Source: an uncultured Candidatus Melainabacteria bacterium
GTDB lineage: Bacteria; Cyanobacteriota; Vampirovibrionia; Gastranaerophilales; Gastranaerophilaceae
Direction: 5' to 3'
Assembly: GCA_934717895.1 (NCBI GenBank)
Contig: CAKUZO010000017.1
Location: 1 to 29,163 of the forward strand
DNA: 29,163 nt
This document shows positions 14,408 through 23,040 of the stretch, one piece after another. The position numbers were made by a program, and so were the translations under genes. Numbering within the stretch: the stretch's first letter is position 1; each line of letters opens with the position of its first letter. The notes beneath the pieces were generated by a model that saw only the letters and a list, made by a program, of their open reading frames with translations, made no database searches and had not been told where the DNA came from.

Positions 14408-15517
14408 ATGAAAAATATTTTATTTGTATTCGGAACGCGTCCCGAAGTTATAAAATTGGCGCCGGTTATTTTGGAACTAAAAAAATATCCTGAAAAATAC
14501 AACGTAATCGTTTGTAATACAGAACAGCAAAAAGAGTTGTCTAATCAGACTTTGGCTTATTTTGGATTAAAAGCTGATATAAATTTGGATTGTATGAAGC
14601 CTAATCAATCGCTTTTAGAGGTTCAAACACGTATTTTGTCTGCATTAGATAAGGTTTTTGATACTCATAAAGTTGATGCAACAATTGTTCAAGGTGACAC
14701 AATGACAGTTCTTTGTGGAGCTTTGGCAAGTTTTTACAGAAAAATTCCTGTTTATCATGTGGAAGCTGGGCTTCGTTCTTACGACATTTATGAGCCGTTT
14801 CCGGAAGAAGTTATGCGTCAGATGACTTCTCGTGTTGCAGAATTGAATTTTGCACCTACTGAGAAAAACAGACAAGCATTACTTAAAGAAAACATTTCTG
14901 ATGACAAAATTTTTGTTGTTGGAAACACTGTAATAGATGCACTTTTCTGCCTGTCAGAAGAAACTTTGAATGGTGCTAAAAATTATTTTGAGTCGCAAAA
15001 CATCAAAGTTGATGATAAATTAGTCTTGATAACAGCTCATAGAAGAGAAAACCATGGCGAAAGGATTAACAGAATTCTTGATGCAATCGAACATTTGGTT
15101 AATAAATACTCAGATCACACATTTGTAATACCGGTTCACCCAAACCCGAATGTTAAAGACAAAATTTATGCAAAGCTAGAAAAATATTCTAACGTAAAGC
15201 TATTGAAACCGTTGGATTATCCATATCTTGTGTATTTGATGAAAAATGCAAAATTAATTTTGACAGATTCAGGCGGAATTCAAGAAGAAGCACCGTCTTT
15301 TGGGTGTCCGACTCTTGTTATGCGTTATGAAACAGAACGTCAAGAAGGCATTGATGCCGGTGTTTCAGTGCTTGTCGGAGCTGATTATGACAAGATTGTT
15401 TCTCACAGTGAAGCTATTCTTTCAAAAACGAGAGAAGAAACTCGTTTAAAAGCACAAAACCCTTATGGCGACGGAACTTCATCTAAAAAAATTGAAGAAA
15501 TAATTTCAAAATTTTAG
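14408..15517 (+). CDS. wecB: UDP-N-acetylglucosamine 2-epimerase (non-hydrolysing)
   Basis: I start at the ATG at 14408, giving 369 residues, the normal size; the open frame further upstream has no homology to the family. The enzyme interconverts UDP-GlcNAc and UDP-ManNAc for surface polysaccharide synthesis. Typical motifs are FGTRPEVIKLAPVI at the N-terminus, VQGDTMTVLCGALASFY, HVEAGLRSYDIYEPFPEE, ITAHRRENHGERI, the uridine-binding LTDSGGIQEEAPSFG and MRYETERQEGIDAG. GGAG lies unusually close to the ATG (one base apart). No other polysaccharide gene is next to it. Confidence 0.96.
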   Translation: MKNILFVFGTRPEVIKLAPVILELKKYPEKYNVIVCNTEQQKELSNQTLAYFGLKADINLDCMKPNQSLLEVQTRILSALDKVFDTHKVDATIVQGDTMTVLCGALASFYRKIPVYHVEAGLRSYDIYEPFPEEVMRQMTSRVAELNFAPTEKNRQALLKENISDDKIFVVGNTVIDALFCLSEETLNGAKNYFESQNIKVDDKLVLITAHRRENHGERINRILDAIEHLVNKYSDHTFVIPVHPNPNVKDKIYAKLEKYSNVKLLKPLDYPYLVYLMKNAKLILTDSGGIQEEAPSFGCPTLVMRYETERQEGIDAGVSVLVGADYDKIVSHSEAILSKTREETRLKAQNPYGDGTSSKKIEEIISKF

Positions 15518-15532
15518 TATAATATTTTAAAT

Positions 15533-15586
15533 AAAATATAACATCGAAAAAAATCCTTGATTATTACTCGGTGTTATATTTTTTTA
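15533..15586 (+). terminator. Terminator after wecB
   Basis: A 15-bp stem forms between 15533-15547 and 15568-15582 with one T-G pair and a 20-nt loop, and a run of T follows. The stem is AT-rich with a GC-containing top (ACATCGA/TCGGTGT). Confidence 0.8.
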
Positions 15587-15713
15587 CTATTTTTTATAGA
15601 TAATTAAACTTTTTTCTTACTCTTCAAGCCCAATATTTTCTGTTTTTTAAATCCCGATTTTGTAGAATAGTTTTAAATTTCGTTCACGTTTATCCTGTCG
15701 GTAAGGAGTGAAT

Positions 15714-16658
15714 ATGAAAAAACTTTTCTTGATAATCGGAATATTAATCTGTTTAAATCCTTGCTATGCAAGTACAAACGGAGCTCTTTTAGATAATATC
15801 GAAAAATCGTTATACGGTTTTACATACACAACATCTGACGATGCGACAAGACTTTCGAGAATTGAACAAAGCGTCTATGGTCAAACGAAAGACAATAAAA
15901 CTGTTCCTGAACGAATTTCTGCGTTGAAAAAAGATATTTCAGCAGAACAAATCGGACATGAAATTGCACCAAAAGAAGACACATTTATGGAAGATAACGA
16001 CTCGTACAAAGAAGACAGGCTTGCACAAGAAAAGATGCCGCCTGCCGGTGCAAATGTCGATTATCCGTCAATAAATGAGCTTGAACAAAAGGTTTTCAGC
16101 CAGCAATATAAGAATAAAGACTTAAATTCAAGACTTGCAAGTCTTGAACAAAAAACACTTGGAAAAACTTTTGACAATGATTCTTTTTCTGCTCGTGTAG
16201 AACGATTGCAAGCTAAGGTTAAACCAAAATCCTTTATGAATAACAGTATTGCACAATCGTCAAATGGGTATTATGACGACGATGTTGTTCCGCTTGACAA
16301 AAACTATAAGCTTGACGAATACCAACCGCCAGAGTTTGACTATGATGCTTATAATGCAAGAAACACAAAAAACATATCGCCACAAAAACCTGCAAATATT
16401 GCAAGCATTGAAAAGTCAATTTTCAAGCGAAACTTCAACGGGGAAAATCTTGACAACAGACTTTCCAGAATTGAAAGTACTATGTTTGGAACAACTTTTG
16501 CAAACGATACACAAGATGATAGATTAAGACGAATTACAAGTGCATATAAAGCAACAAGAAGTGCAAGTAAATATGATTCCAACAAGTTCTCTCAAAACAT
16601 GGCAACCGCAATGCAAATCGGAACTCTTTTGCTCATGATTTTGGCGTGCGTTTTATAA
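15714..16658 (+). CDS. Exported repeat protein with six half-repeats and C-terminal hydrophobic tail
   Basis: The ATG at 15714 follows AAGGAG at 6 nt; the GTG at 15708 overlaps that site. The protein has 314 residues. Residues 1-19 are a signal peptide (MKKLFLIIGILICLNPCYA); Cys17 is not in a clear lipobox. Three copies of a roughly 46-residue unit occur at 26-71, 121-168 and 230-276. Each consists of two half-repeats of the pattern (I/L)E-x-x-(hydrophobic)-(Y/F)-(G)-x-x-(Y/F)-x5-6-R-(L/I/V)-x-x-(I/L), for example IEQSVYGQT and IESTMFGTTFANDTQDDRLRRI. The linkers are acidic and Pro-rich. Residues 299-314 are hydrophobic, a possible membrane tail. I do not know the function; an envelope structural role is a guess. 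Confidence 0.85.
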   Translation: MKKLFLIIGILICLNPCYASTNGALLDNIEKSLYGFTYTTSDDATRLSRIEQSVYGQTKDNKTVPERISALKKDISAEQIGHEIAPKEDTFMEDNDSYKEDRLAQEKMPPAGANVDYPSINELEQKVFSQQYKNKDLNSRLASLEQKTLGKTFDNDSFSARVERLQAKVKPKSFMNNSIAQSSNGYYDDDVVPLDKNYKLDEYQPPEFDYDAYNARNTKNISPQKPANIASIEKSIFKRNFNGENLDNRLSRIESTMFGTTFANDTQDDRLRRITSAYKATRSASKYDSNKFSQNMATAMQIGTLLLMILACVL

Positions 16659-16721
16659 AAATAAAAATTTCCTCCCAAGTATCCAATTATAATTTCTAAA
16701 CGTAAAGATTTCTTTAAGCTT

Positions 16722-16751
16722 TTGACATGCTTTTAAGATTGTTGGTAGAAT
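16722..16751 (+). promoter_or_regulatory. Promoter of the smc operon
   Basis: A perfect TTGACA (16722-16727), an 18-bp spacer and TAGAAT (16746-16751) sit about 25 bp before the smc ATG. No terminator is seen until after the metalloprotease gene, so four genes are probably transcribed from here. Confidence 0.6.
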
Positions 16752-16776
16752 ACATAATAAGACTTGGTAGGAATTT

Positions 16777-19700
16777 ATGTACATAAAACAATTAGAAATC
16801 GACAATTTTAAATCATTTGCCAATAAATCGGAAATCCCGTTGCTTAAAGGGTTTACGACAGTATCAGGACCAAACGGTTCGGGCAAAAGTAATATTATAG
16901 ACAGTGTTTTGTTCGCTCTCGGACTTGCAAACGCAAGTGAATTGCGTGCAGAAAATCTTTCACATTTTATTTCTACCTACACAAAACGTAACGATGCTTT
17001 TGTTAAAGTAACTTTTGGCGACACCGAGAACGGTGAAGATTTAACTATCGGACGTAAAATTAGAAAGACTTCGCAAGGCTATGCAAGTACTTACTACATC
17101 AACGATAGCGTTACGACTTTGACAAATGTCCATGCCGTACTTGAAAAATACAACGTAACTCCAAACAGCTACAACGTTATGATGCAGGGCGATGTCATGG
17201 GGATTACGAACTGTACTCCCAAAAACCGTCGTAAAATTATTGACGAAATCGCGGGTATCGCTGACTTTGACAGAAGAATAGATCAAGCAACAAATGAGCT
17301 TGAAACAGTTGAACAAAGAGTAGAACGCTCTACTGTTATTTTAAACGAAGTTGACAACAGGCTTGAACAACTAAAAGAAGAGCGTGAAGTTGCGCTAAAA
17401 TATCAAAAATTGCGTGAAGAAAAACAGGGACTTGAAAGCCAAGTTAGCAAAGTTAAGTTTTTTGATATAAAAAGAAGTCTTGAAAAAGCTCATGAAAATA
17501 TCCTTGAATTTACCAAAAAGAAAAAAGAAGAAGAGGTAAAAAACAAGGATTTAGACGAGCGTTTGAATCTTATTAAGCAGAAATACCAAGAGATTTCAAA
17601 CCTTGTAAAAGAAAAAGGGGAAGCTCAACAAATTGAATTAAAGAAACAGGAAGAAGCTTTAAAAGGTGAAATTGACCGTAAAAATAACGCAACAAACTAC
17701 GCTGACAAGCAAATTCACGACGGATTGCGTTCTATTGAAAATGCGAAAAACGGTATTGAAAACTTCAAAAAGAAAATAGAAGATTTTAAATTAAAAATTA
17801 AACTTAAAGACGACGAAATTGCCGTTATTAAAGAAAATACAAAGACTCGTGAAGCTGAACTGAAAAAGATTTTGGAAGACATGACAGGGCTAAATGCCAC
17901 AGCTGATCAGCATATCGAAAAACGTAACAATTTACGTAAACAGTTGGAAGATTTGAAAGACGAGGAAACTAAACTCATTCAGTCAAAACTTCCACTTGAA
18001 AGTGAATTAAAGACTCTTCAAAGAGATTTGGAAGACGCTAAAACGAGACTTGCAGAACTAACCGAGATGAAGGAAAATTTTGCGGCTAACCAAGATTTGA
18101 AGAAAACTCTTGTAGAGCAATTGCAAAAAGAGATGGCGGATTTTAAAATTATCCAACAAAATGCAATGCACGATCTTGATACAACCAAGAACGAAATTAA
18201 TGACTTGAACTACAATATTCAAATGGCTTCTAGAAAAATAGCCGTTATGGAAACAAAAAAACAGATGGCAGAAGAATCAAACTTCGGACGGGCTGTTGAT
18301 ACCATAATGAATGCTAAGTTAAGAGGAGTTCATGCTCCGCTTGTTAAACTCGGAACGGTTGACAAAGAGTTTTCTGTTGCAATGGAAGTGGCTTTTGGCG
18401 GACGTATGGCACACATCGTCGTTGATGATGAGCATGTGGCAGGTGTTGCAATTGAACTTTTGAAATCTTCAAATGCCGGACGTGCAACATTTATTCCATT
18501 GAATAAAATTAAAAAAGCTCCGACAAGATTACAATTACCACGAGATAAAGGCGTAATTGATTTTGCGATAAACCTTGTTGACTTTGACGATGAATATATA
18601 GATGCGTTTTATTATGCAGTTGGTGACACTATTGTTGTTGAAGACTTAGAGTCTGCCAAAAAACTCATCGGGAAATACAGAATGGTTACTCTTCAAGGCG
18701 AACTTCTTGAAAAATCAGGATCCATGACGGGTGGTACAAGATTACGCACTGGTTTGAGTTTTAGCCAAAATGATGATGAAGAGTTGAACAAATTCAAAGA
18801 TCGTTTGAAAGAGATGGAACAAAAACTTGCATCTCTTGAAAATAAAAAAACATCATTAGAAGCGAAGTTGGAAGATGTTCGTGGCAAATATTCTGATTCT
18901 ATGAGCGAGTTTTCTAAATCAAAAGTAGAACTTGACAATATGAACCAAAATTATGCCAACAGCGAAAACATTTTAAAAGAAAAAGCTGATTTTATAGCTT
19001 CTGCTGAACCGAAAATTGTAGAATTAAACAACAAGTTGGATAAACTTGAAGAAAAGAATGTTAAAATCTACGATGATATGGCAACTTGTCAAGAGGCTAT
19101 TGATGAGGTTGAAAAGCTTATCAATGACAAGGATTTGAAGGATTTAAAAGAAAAAACAGAAGGCGTTGAAAACGAAATAAAAAGACTTCAAACCAAATTA
19201 ATGACAGCAGAAAACGATAAAAATGAGCTTAATCGCCAGATTTCGTTCCATGAAAATTTAATTGAAACCAAAACAGAAGAAATTACAAATATTGAGCACA
19301 ACAATGTTAAACTGGAAGAAGATAAAAAGCGTTACCAAAACGACATTGTAGAGCTTAATAAGAAAATGGAAGAACTCCATGAACAAATTGTTCAGATTGA
19401 AGAAAAACTTGGCAAACTACTTAAAGAACGTGATGAAATTAATGCAGAATTAATCGAACTTGAAAAGCAAAAACACATTAAAGCTGCTGATATTGAACGT
19501 ATTGCTGAGCAAATAGAGTCATTCAAAGCTCGCAGACGTGAACTTGAACCGCAATTGGATAATGCAAAAAAAGACTTGGAAGATGCCGGTGAAGATGTTG
19601 CTAAGCTTGAACCGATTGAAATTTCAATTGAAGAAATTACATCAAAAATCCAACGTTTAGAAAAGAGAATGGCTGAATTAGGCGATGTTAACATGCGTGC

Positions 19701-20277
19701 ACTTGCAGCTTATGATGAAGTTTTAGCTCGTCAAAGCGAATTGAAAGAACAGATTGAAACACTTTCTAAGGAACGCAAAGAAATCTTAGAAAGAATGCAG
19801 GGTTACGAGCAGTTGAAAAAAGAAACGTTTATGAAAACATATAACCACATAAACGAAAACTTTAAGGAAGTATTCCACCAATTGTCAGAAGGCGAAGGCG
19901 AATTGAAACTTGAATGTCCTGATGATCCTTTGTCCGGTGGTATGACAATTGAGGCTCAACCGCGAGATAAAAAACTTCAAAGGCTTGAAAGCATGTCTGG
20001 TGGAGAAAAATCATTAACAGCGTTAGCATTTGTATTCGCAATTCAACGCTATATGCCATCACCATTCTATGCTTTTGACGAAGTTGATGCAAGTTTGGAT
20101 ACAATGAACGTTGAAAGAATTGCCCAAATGGTTCAAAACCAGTCAAAAGATACGCAATTTATTGTAGTTAGCCACAGAAGACCTATGATTGAATCAGCTA
20201 ACAGAACATTAGGTGTAACTCAAAAAGAAAAAGGGATTACGAAAGTTACCGGAATTAAACTAAGAGACGAAGAATAA
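16777..20277 (+). CDS. smc: Chromosome segregation protein SMC
   Basis: The protein has 1166 residues. The N-terminal ABC half has Walker A G31-PNGSGKSN. A long coiled coil (about 165-500) leads to the hinge at about 503-655 (FGRAVDTIMNAKLRGVHAPL through SGSMTGGTRL). A second coiled coil returns to the C-terminal half with signature motif SMSGGEKSLTALAF (about 1074) and Walker B YAFDEVDASLD (about 1100). SMC dimers with ScpA and ScpB form the condensin ring that compacts and segregates the chromosome. The ribosome site is weak (GGTAGGA). scpA begins 4 bp after the stop codon. Confidence 0.98.
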   Translation: MYIKQLEIDNFKSFANKSEIPLLKGFTTVSGPNGSGKSNIIDSVLFALGLANASELRAENLSHFISTYTKRNDAFVKVTFGDTENGEDLTIGRKIRKTSQGYASTYYINDSVTTLTNVHAVLEKYNVTPNSYNVMMQGDVMGITNCTPKNRRKIIDEIAGIADFDRRIDQATNELETVEQRVERSTVILNEVDNRLEQLKEEREVALKYQKLREEKQGLESQVSKVKFFDIKRSLEKAHENILEFTKKKKEEEVKNKDLDERLNLIKQKYQEISNLVKEKGEAQQIELKKQEEALKGEIDRKNNATNYADKQIHDGLRSIENAKNGIENFKKKIEDFKLKIKLKDDEIAVIKENTKTREAELKKILEDMTGLNATADQHIEKRNNLRKQLEDLKDEETKLIQSKLPLESELKTLQRDLEDAKTRLAELTEMKENFAANQDLKKTLVEQLQKEMADFKIIQQNAMHDLDTTKNEINDLNYNIQMASRKIAVMETKKQMAEESNFGRAVDTIMNAKLRGVHAPLVKLGTVDKEFSVAMEVAFGGRMAHIVVDDEHVAGVAIELLKSSNAGRATFIPLNKIKKAPTRLQLPRDKGVIDFAINLVDFDDEYIDAFYYAVGDTIVVEDLESAKKLIGKYRMVTLQGELLEKSGSMTGGTRLRTGLSFSQNDDEELNKFKDRLKEMEQKLASLENKKTSLEAKLEDVRGKYSDSMSEFSKSKVELDNMNQNYANSENILKEKADFIASAEPKIVELNNKLDKLEEKNVKIYDDMATCQEAIDEVEKLINDKDLKDLKEKTEGVENEIKRLQTKLMTAENDKNELNRQISFHENLIETKTEEITNIEHNNVKLEEDKKRYQNDIVELNKKMEELHEQIVQIEEKLGKLLKERDEINAELIELEKQKHIKAADIERIAEQIESFKARRRELEPQLDNAKKDLEDAGEDVAKLEPIEISIEEITSKIQRLEKRMAELGDVNMRALAAYDEVLARQSELKEQIETLSKERKEILERMQGYEQLKKETFMKTYNHINENFKEVFHQLSEGEGELKLECPDDPLSGGMTIEAQPRDKKLQRLESMSGGEKSLTALAFVFAIQRYMPSPFYAFDEVDASLDTMNVERIAQMVQNQSKDTQFIVVSHRRPMIESANRTLGVTQKEKGITKVTGIKLRDEE

Positions 20278-20281
20278 GGAT

Positions 20282-21115
20282 ATGAGTACAGAAACAGCAT
20301 TAAATTATAATATGGATTTGCCTGATTTGGGCTTAACCAAAGACGGTAAAACTAAAAGCGAAGGAATCGGGATTTTAGTCGACATGGCAAAAGCCGGCAA
20401 GATAGACCCTTGGAACATTGATATCGTTGATGTTACAGATAAATACCTTGCACACATGATTGGATTAAAATCACAAAACCTAAGGGTAACAGGACGTACT
20501 TTTCTCTTTGCAGCAATTCTTTTGAAATTAAAATCAAATGTGCTTGAAGGGATTGATATTAACCAGTTTGATTCTGAACCGGAAGATAATTTGGAATATG
20601 ACGACGACGGATTTATTGTTGATTATGGCGAGGACGATTATGTTCCAACTAACAACGTTATCTCAATTGACGAAGTATTACAAAGACGTACAAGCGTTAG
20701 ACTTAACCACAATCGTGTTGTAACTTTGAAAGATTTGATTCGACAATTACAATTTTATGAAAAGTTAGAGCACAAACAGTCATTGAAAAGTGCACATGAA
20801 CGTGCTAAACGCAGGGTTCAATCGTATTCAAGACTAACTCCTAATGATATCGTAAATCTTGCTCACGAAGAATATATTGAAAGTTGCGTTCAGTCATTGA
20901 AAGAAAATTTATCACAAATTTTTGAAAAAAACGACAAAATTGAATTGAATGAATTAACGCTTTTAGGAATGGACAGAATCAGTGCCTATATTGCACTTTT
21001 GTTCCTTACGGCGGAAACAGATTATGAGTTGCAGCAAGACGAATTTTATTCTGACTTGTATGTAGTAAAAGGTGGAGAAAAAGATGAAAATAGAACAGTT
21101 GAAATCCAGAATTGA
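20282..21115 (+). CDS. scpA: Segregation and condensation protein ScpA (kleisin)
   Basis: At 277 residues it fits ScpA. The N-terminal segment has GIGILVDMAKAGKIDPWNIDIVDVTDKYL, matching the usual lxLLxxLIxxgkidpwdI, followed by the SMC-neck binding helix. LRVTGRTFLFAAILLKLKS is also typical. The middle is acidic (60 residues rich in Asp and Glu), and the winged-helix C-terminus ends about 20 residues into the overlap with scpB. It bridges the two SMC heads and binds a ScpB dimer. AAGGA precedes the ATG. Confidence 0.95.
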   Translation: MSTETALNYNMDLPDLGLTKDGKTKSEGIGILVDMAKAGKIDPWNIDIVDVTDKYLAHMIGLKSQNLRVTGRTFLFAAILLKLKSNVLEGIDINQFDSEPEDNLEYDDDGFIVDYGEDDYVPTNNVISIDEVLQRRTSVRLNHNRVVTLKDLIRQLQFYEKLEHKQSLKSAHERAKRRVQSYSRLTPNDIVNLAHEEYIESCVQSLKENLSQIFEKNDKIELNELTLLGMDRISAYIALLFLTAETDYELQQDEFYSDLYVVKGGEKDENRTVEIQN

Positions 21116-21608
21116 AGCTGTTTTGTTTATAACAGCAAGAGCGGTTTCGCTTGATGAAATCGCCGTCATTTTAGGCGAAGAAAAAGAAACAATTGAAGAA
21201 GCCATTTTGGAATTGATTATGGATTACTCAACCAGAGATGGCGCATTGGAAATTGACGATGAAAACGGATATATTTTGCAGGTAAAAGAAGATTATATGG
21301 ACTTGGTAGAATTGCTTTGTCCGGTTGATTTAAAGCCTGCTGTTTTGCGTACGTTATCCGTAATTGCATTAAAAGAGCCTATTCGTCAAACAGATTTGAA
21401 AGAACTTAGAGGCTCAACTGCCTATGAGCATGTTCAAGAACTTGTTGAAAAAGGGCTTGTGTCTAAAACTCGTGATAAAAATGGGAGAAGTTTTAATCTA
21501 AAAACGACTCCTAAGTTTGCAGAATATTTTAAACTAAAAGGGGACACCAGATCTCTTGCCAAAATTCTTGAAATCGATAAAGGTGTAAAGGACAATGAGC
21601 AAGGATAG
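21084..21608 (+). CDS. scpB: Segregation and condensation protein ScpB
   Basis: I choose the ATG at 21084, placed after GGTGGAG; the GTG at 21072 lies inside that site. The product has 174 residues. It has two winged-helix domains: IEQLKSRIEAVLFITARAVSLDEIAVIL is the standard opening, and LRTLSVIALKEPIRQTDLKELRG with the following VQELVEKGLVSK is the second-domain signature, ending in TTPKFAEYFKL. It dimerises on ScpA to regulate the SMC ATPase. It overlaps scpA by 32 nt, and the metalloprotease gene overlaps its end by 14 nt, so all three are translationally linked. Confidence 0.95.
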   Translation: MKIEQLKSRIEAVLFITARAVSLDEIAVILGEEKETIEEAILELIMDYSTRDGALEIDDENGYILQVKEDYMDLVELLCPVDLKPAVLRTLSVIALKEPIRQTDLKELRGSTAYEHVQELVEKGLVSKTRDKNGRSFNLKTTPKFAEYFKLKGDTRSLAKILEIDKGVKDNEQG

Positions 21609-22935
21609 AACTACAACTTTTATTATTTGGGCTCTTTTAATTACAATCGGAATTGTGTTTAAATTCATGCCTGACTTTTATTTTTGGCAAGGTCGTGATT
21701 TTTATAAAAAACAAGATTTTGTAAAAGCTCATAAAAGCTTACAAAAAGCATATTCTTTAAATAAATATAACAAAGATATAAGATACTATTACGCCAAAAC
21801 TTTAACCAATTTAACGCCAAACTTGACTGTTCAAAAGGCTGTATTTGAACTTGCGACAAGCAAACAGAAAGATAGCGCGCAACAAGTTGCTGAAAGCCAA
21901 ATTAACCTTTGGCGTGGAAATGTTCTAAAAAAAATAGGGAACAACTATATTGAACAGGTTCCTTTGGACAAAGGAATTTTACGTTGGGACGAAAATAAGT
22001 TTCCATTAAAAATCTCAATAAATGACAAAAGCGAACAGCAGCTTCCATCGTATTATCAAGAAGAAATCCTTAAAGCTTTTACGCAATGGCAAGCATCAAG
22101 CGGATTTATTACGTTTGCAACAGTGCAAAATGAAAATAATGCGGATATAATTATAAATATAGAACCAACTCCTTCAGATATGTGTTCAGAAAAGAACTGT
22201 AAATATGTCGTTGGGTTTACAACTCCACACGTAAAAGGCAGTAATCTAAAAAATATGACAATTACGCTTTATGCCAAAGACGCTTACAATAATTTCTTTT
22301 CAGATAAAGAACTTTACAACACGATTTTGCACGAAATCGGGCATGCTCTCGGAATTATGGGGCATAGTTACAGCACAGAAGATTTGATGTATATGGCAAC
22401 CGATAATTCTTCAGGATTTTTTGCGCCATACAGAAGCTCCTTTCAATACCTTTCCCAACAAGACTTAAACACTATCTTGCTTTTATACAAACTTATTCCT
22501 GATATATGTAACACTCCGATTAACAAATTGGATATAAAAGGGAAAATTTATGCGCCTATAATTCTCGGCACATCAGAAGAAATTACATCAAGAAAAATCA
22601 AGGAAGCTAAAAATTACATAAAAAATGCACCAAATCTTCCGGGAGGATATATAGACTTAGGGATTGCTTATGCAGAACTAAACAAATATGGTGATGCAAA
22701 AAAAGCAATGAAAAAAGCTCTTGAATTAGCCAAATCTAATGATGATAAATATTTGATTTACTACAATTTGTCTGTTATTAATATGAATTCAAATAATTTG
22801 GAAGATGCTTTAACAAACGCTGAAAACGCTCGTCTAATCTCTGAGAACGAGGACGTAAAAGAATTAATAACAAACATAAAACATGCTCAAAGTGCAAAGC
22901 AAAAGCCGTTCAAAAGTAAGCCGCTCGGCAATTAG
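21595..22935 (+). CDS. Membrane-anchored matrixin-like zinc metalloprotease with TPRs
   Basis: The protein has 446 residues. A single N-terminal hydrophobic segment (about 7-25) anchors it with the rest outside. A short TPR-like stretch follows (about 33-65). The catalytic region carries HEIGHALGIMGH (zinc ligands H246, H250, H256; catalytic E247) and a Met-turn LMYMA (M265), the metzincin pattern of family M10 (matrixins). TPR-like helices resume at about 335-425. No propeptide cysteine switch (PRCGxPD-type) is seen. A soluble target in the periplasm is likely but unknown. Its start overlaps scpB by 14 nt with AAGG nearby, making it the fourth gene of the smc operon, an unexpected place for a protease. 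Confidence 0.9.
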   Translation: MSKDRTTTFIIWALLITIGIVFKFMPDFYFWQGRDFYKKQDFVKAHKSLQKAYSLNKYNKDIRYYYAKTLTNLTPNLTVQKAVFELATSKQKDSAQQVAESQINLWRGNVLKKIGNNYIEQVPLDKGILRWDENKFPLKISINDKSEQQLPSYYQEEILKAFTQWQASSGFITFATVQNENNADIIINIEPTPSDMCSEKNCKYVVGFTTPHVKGSNLKNMTITLYAKDAYNNFFSDKELYNTILHEIGHALGIMGHSYSTEDLMYMATDNSSGFFAPYRSSFQYLSQQDLNTILLLYKLIPDICNTPINKLDIKGKIYAPIILGTSEEITSRKIKEAKNYIKNAPNLPGGYIDLGIAYAELNKYGDAKKAMKKALELAKSNDDKYLIYYNLSVINMNSNNLEDALTNAENARLISENEDVKELITNIKHAQSAKQKPFKSKPLGN

Positions 22936-23040
22936 AATGTTTATTTATTATGAGTTTACAAATTCTTCACAAACACTTTAAAAAGGGATTTGTTTAGGTT
23001 AAACTCAATTGGTTGATTACAAATTAATGGAGATATGAGA

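Noticed and set aside
16234..16585. Several overlapping open frames inside the repeat-protein gene on both strands
   Set aside because: They are shadows of the repeat-protein gene; none has a ribosome site or a recognisable domain.
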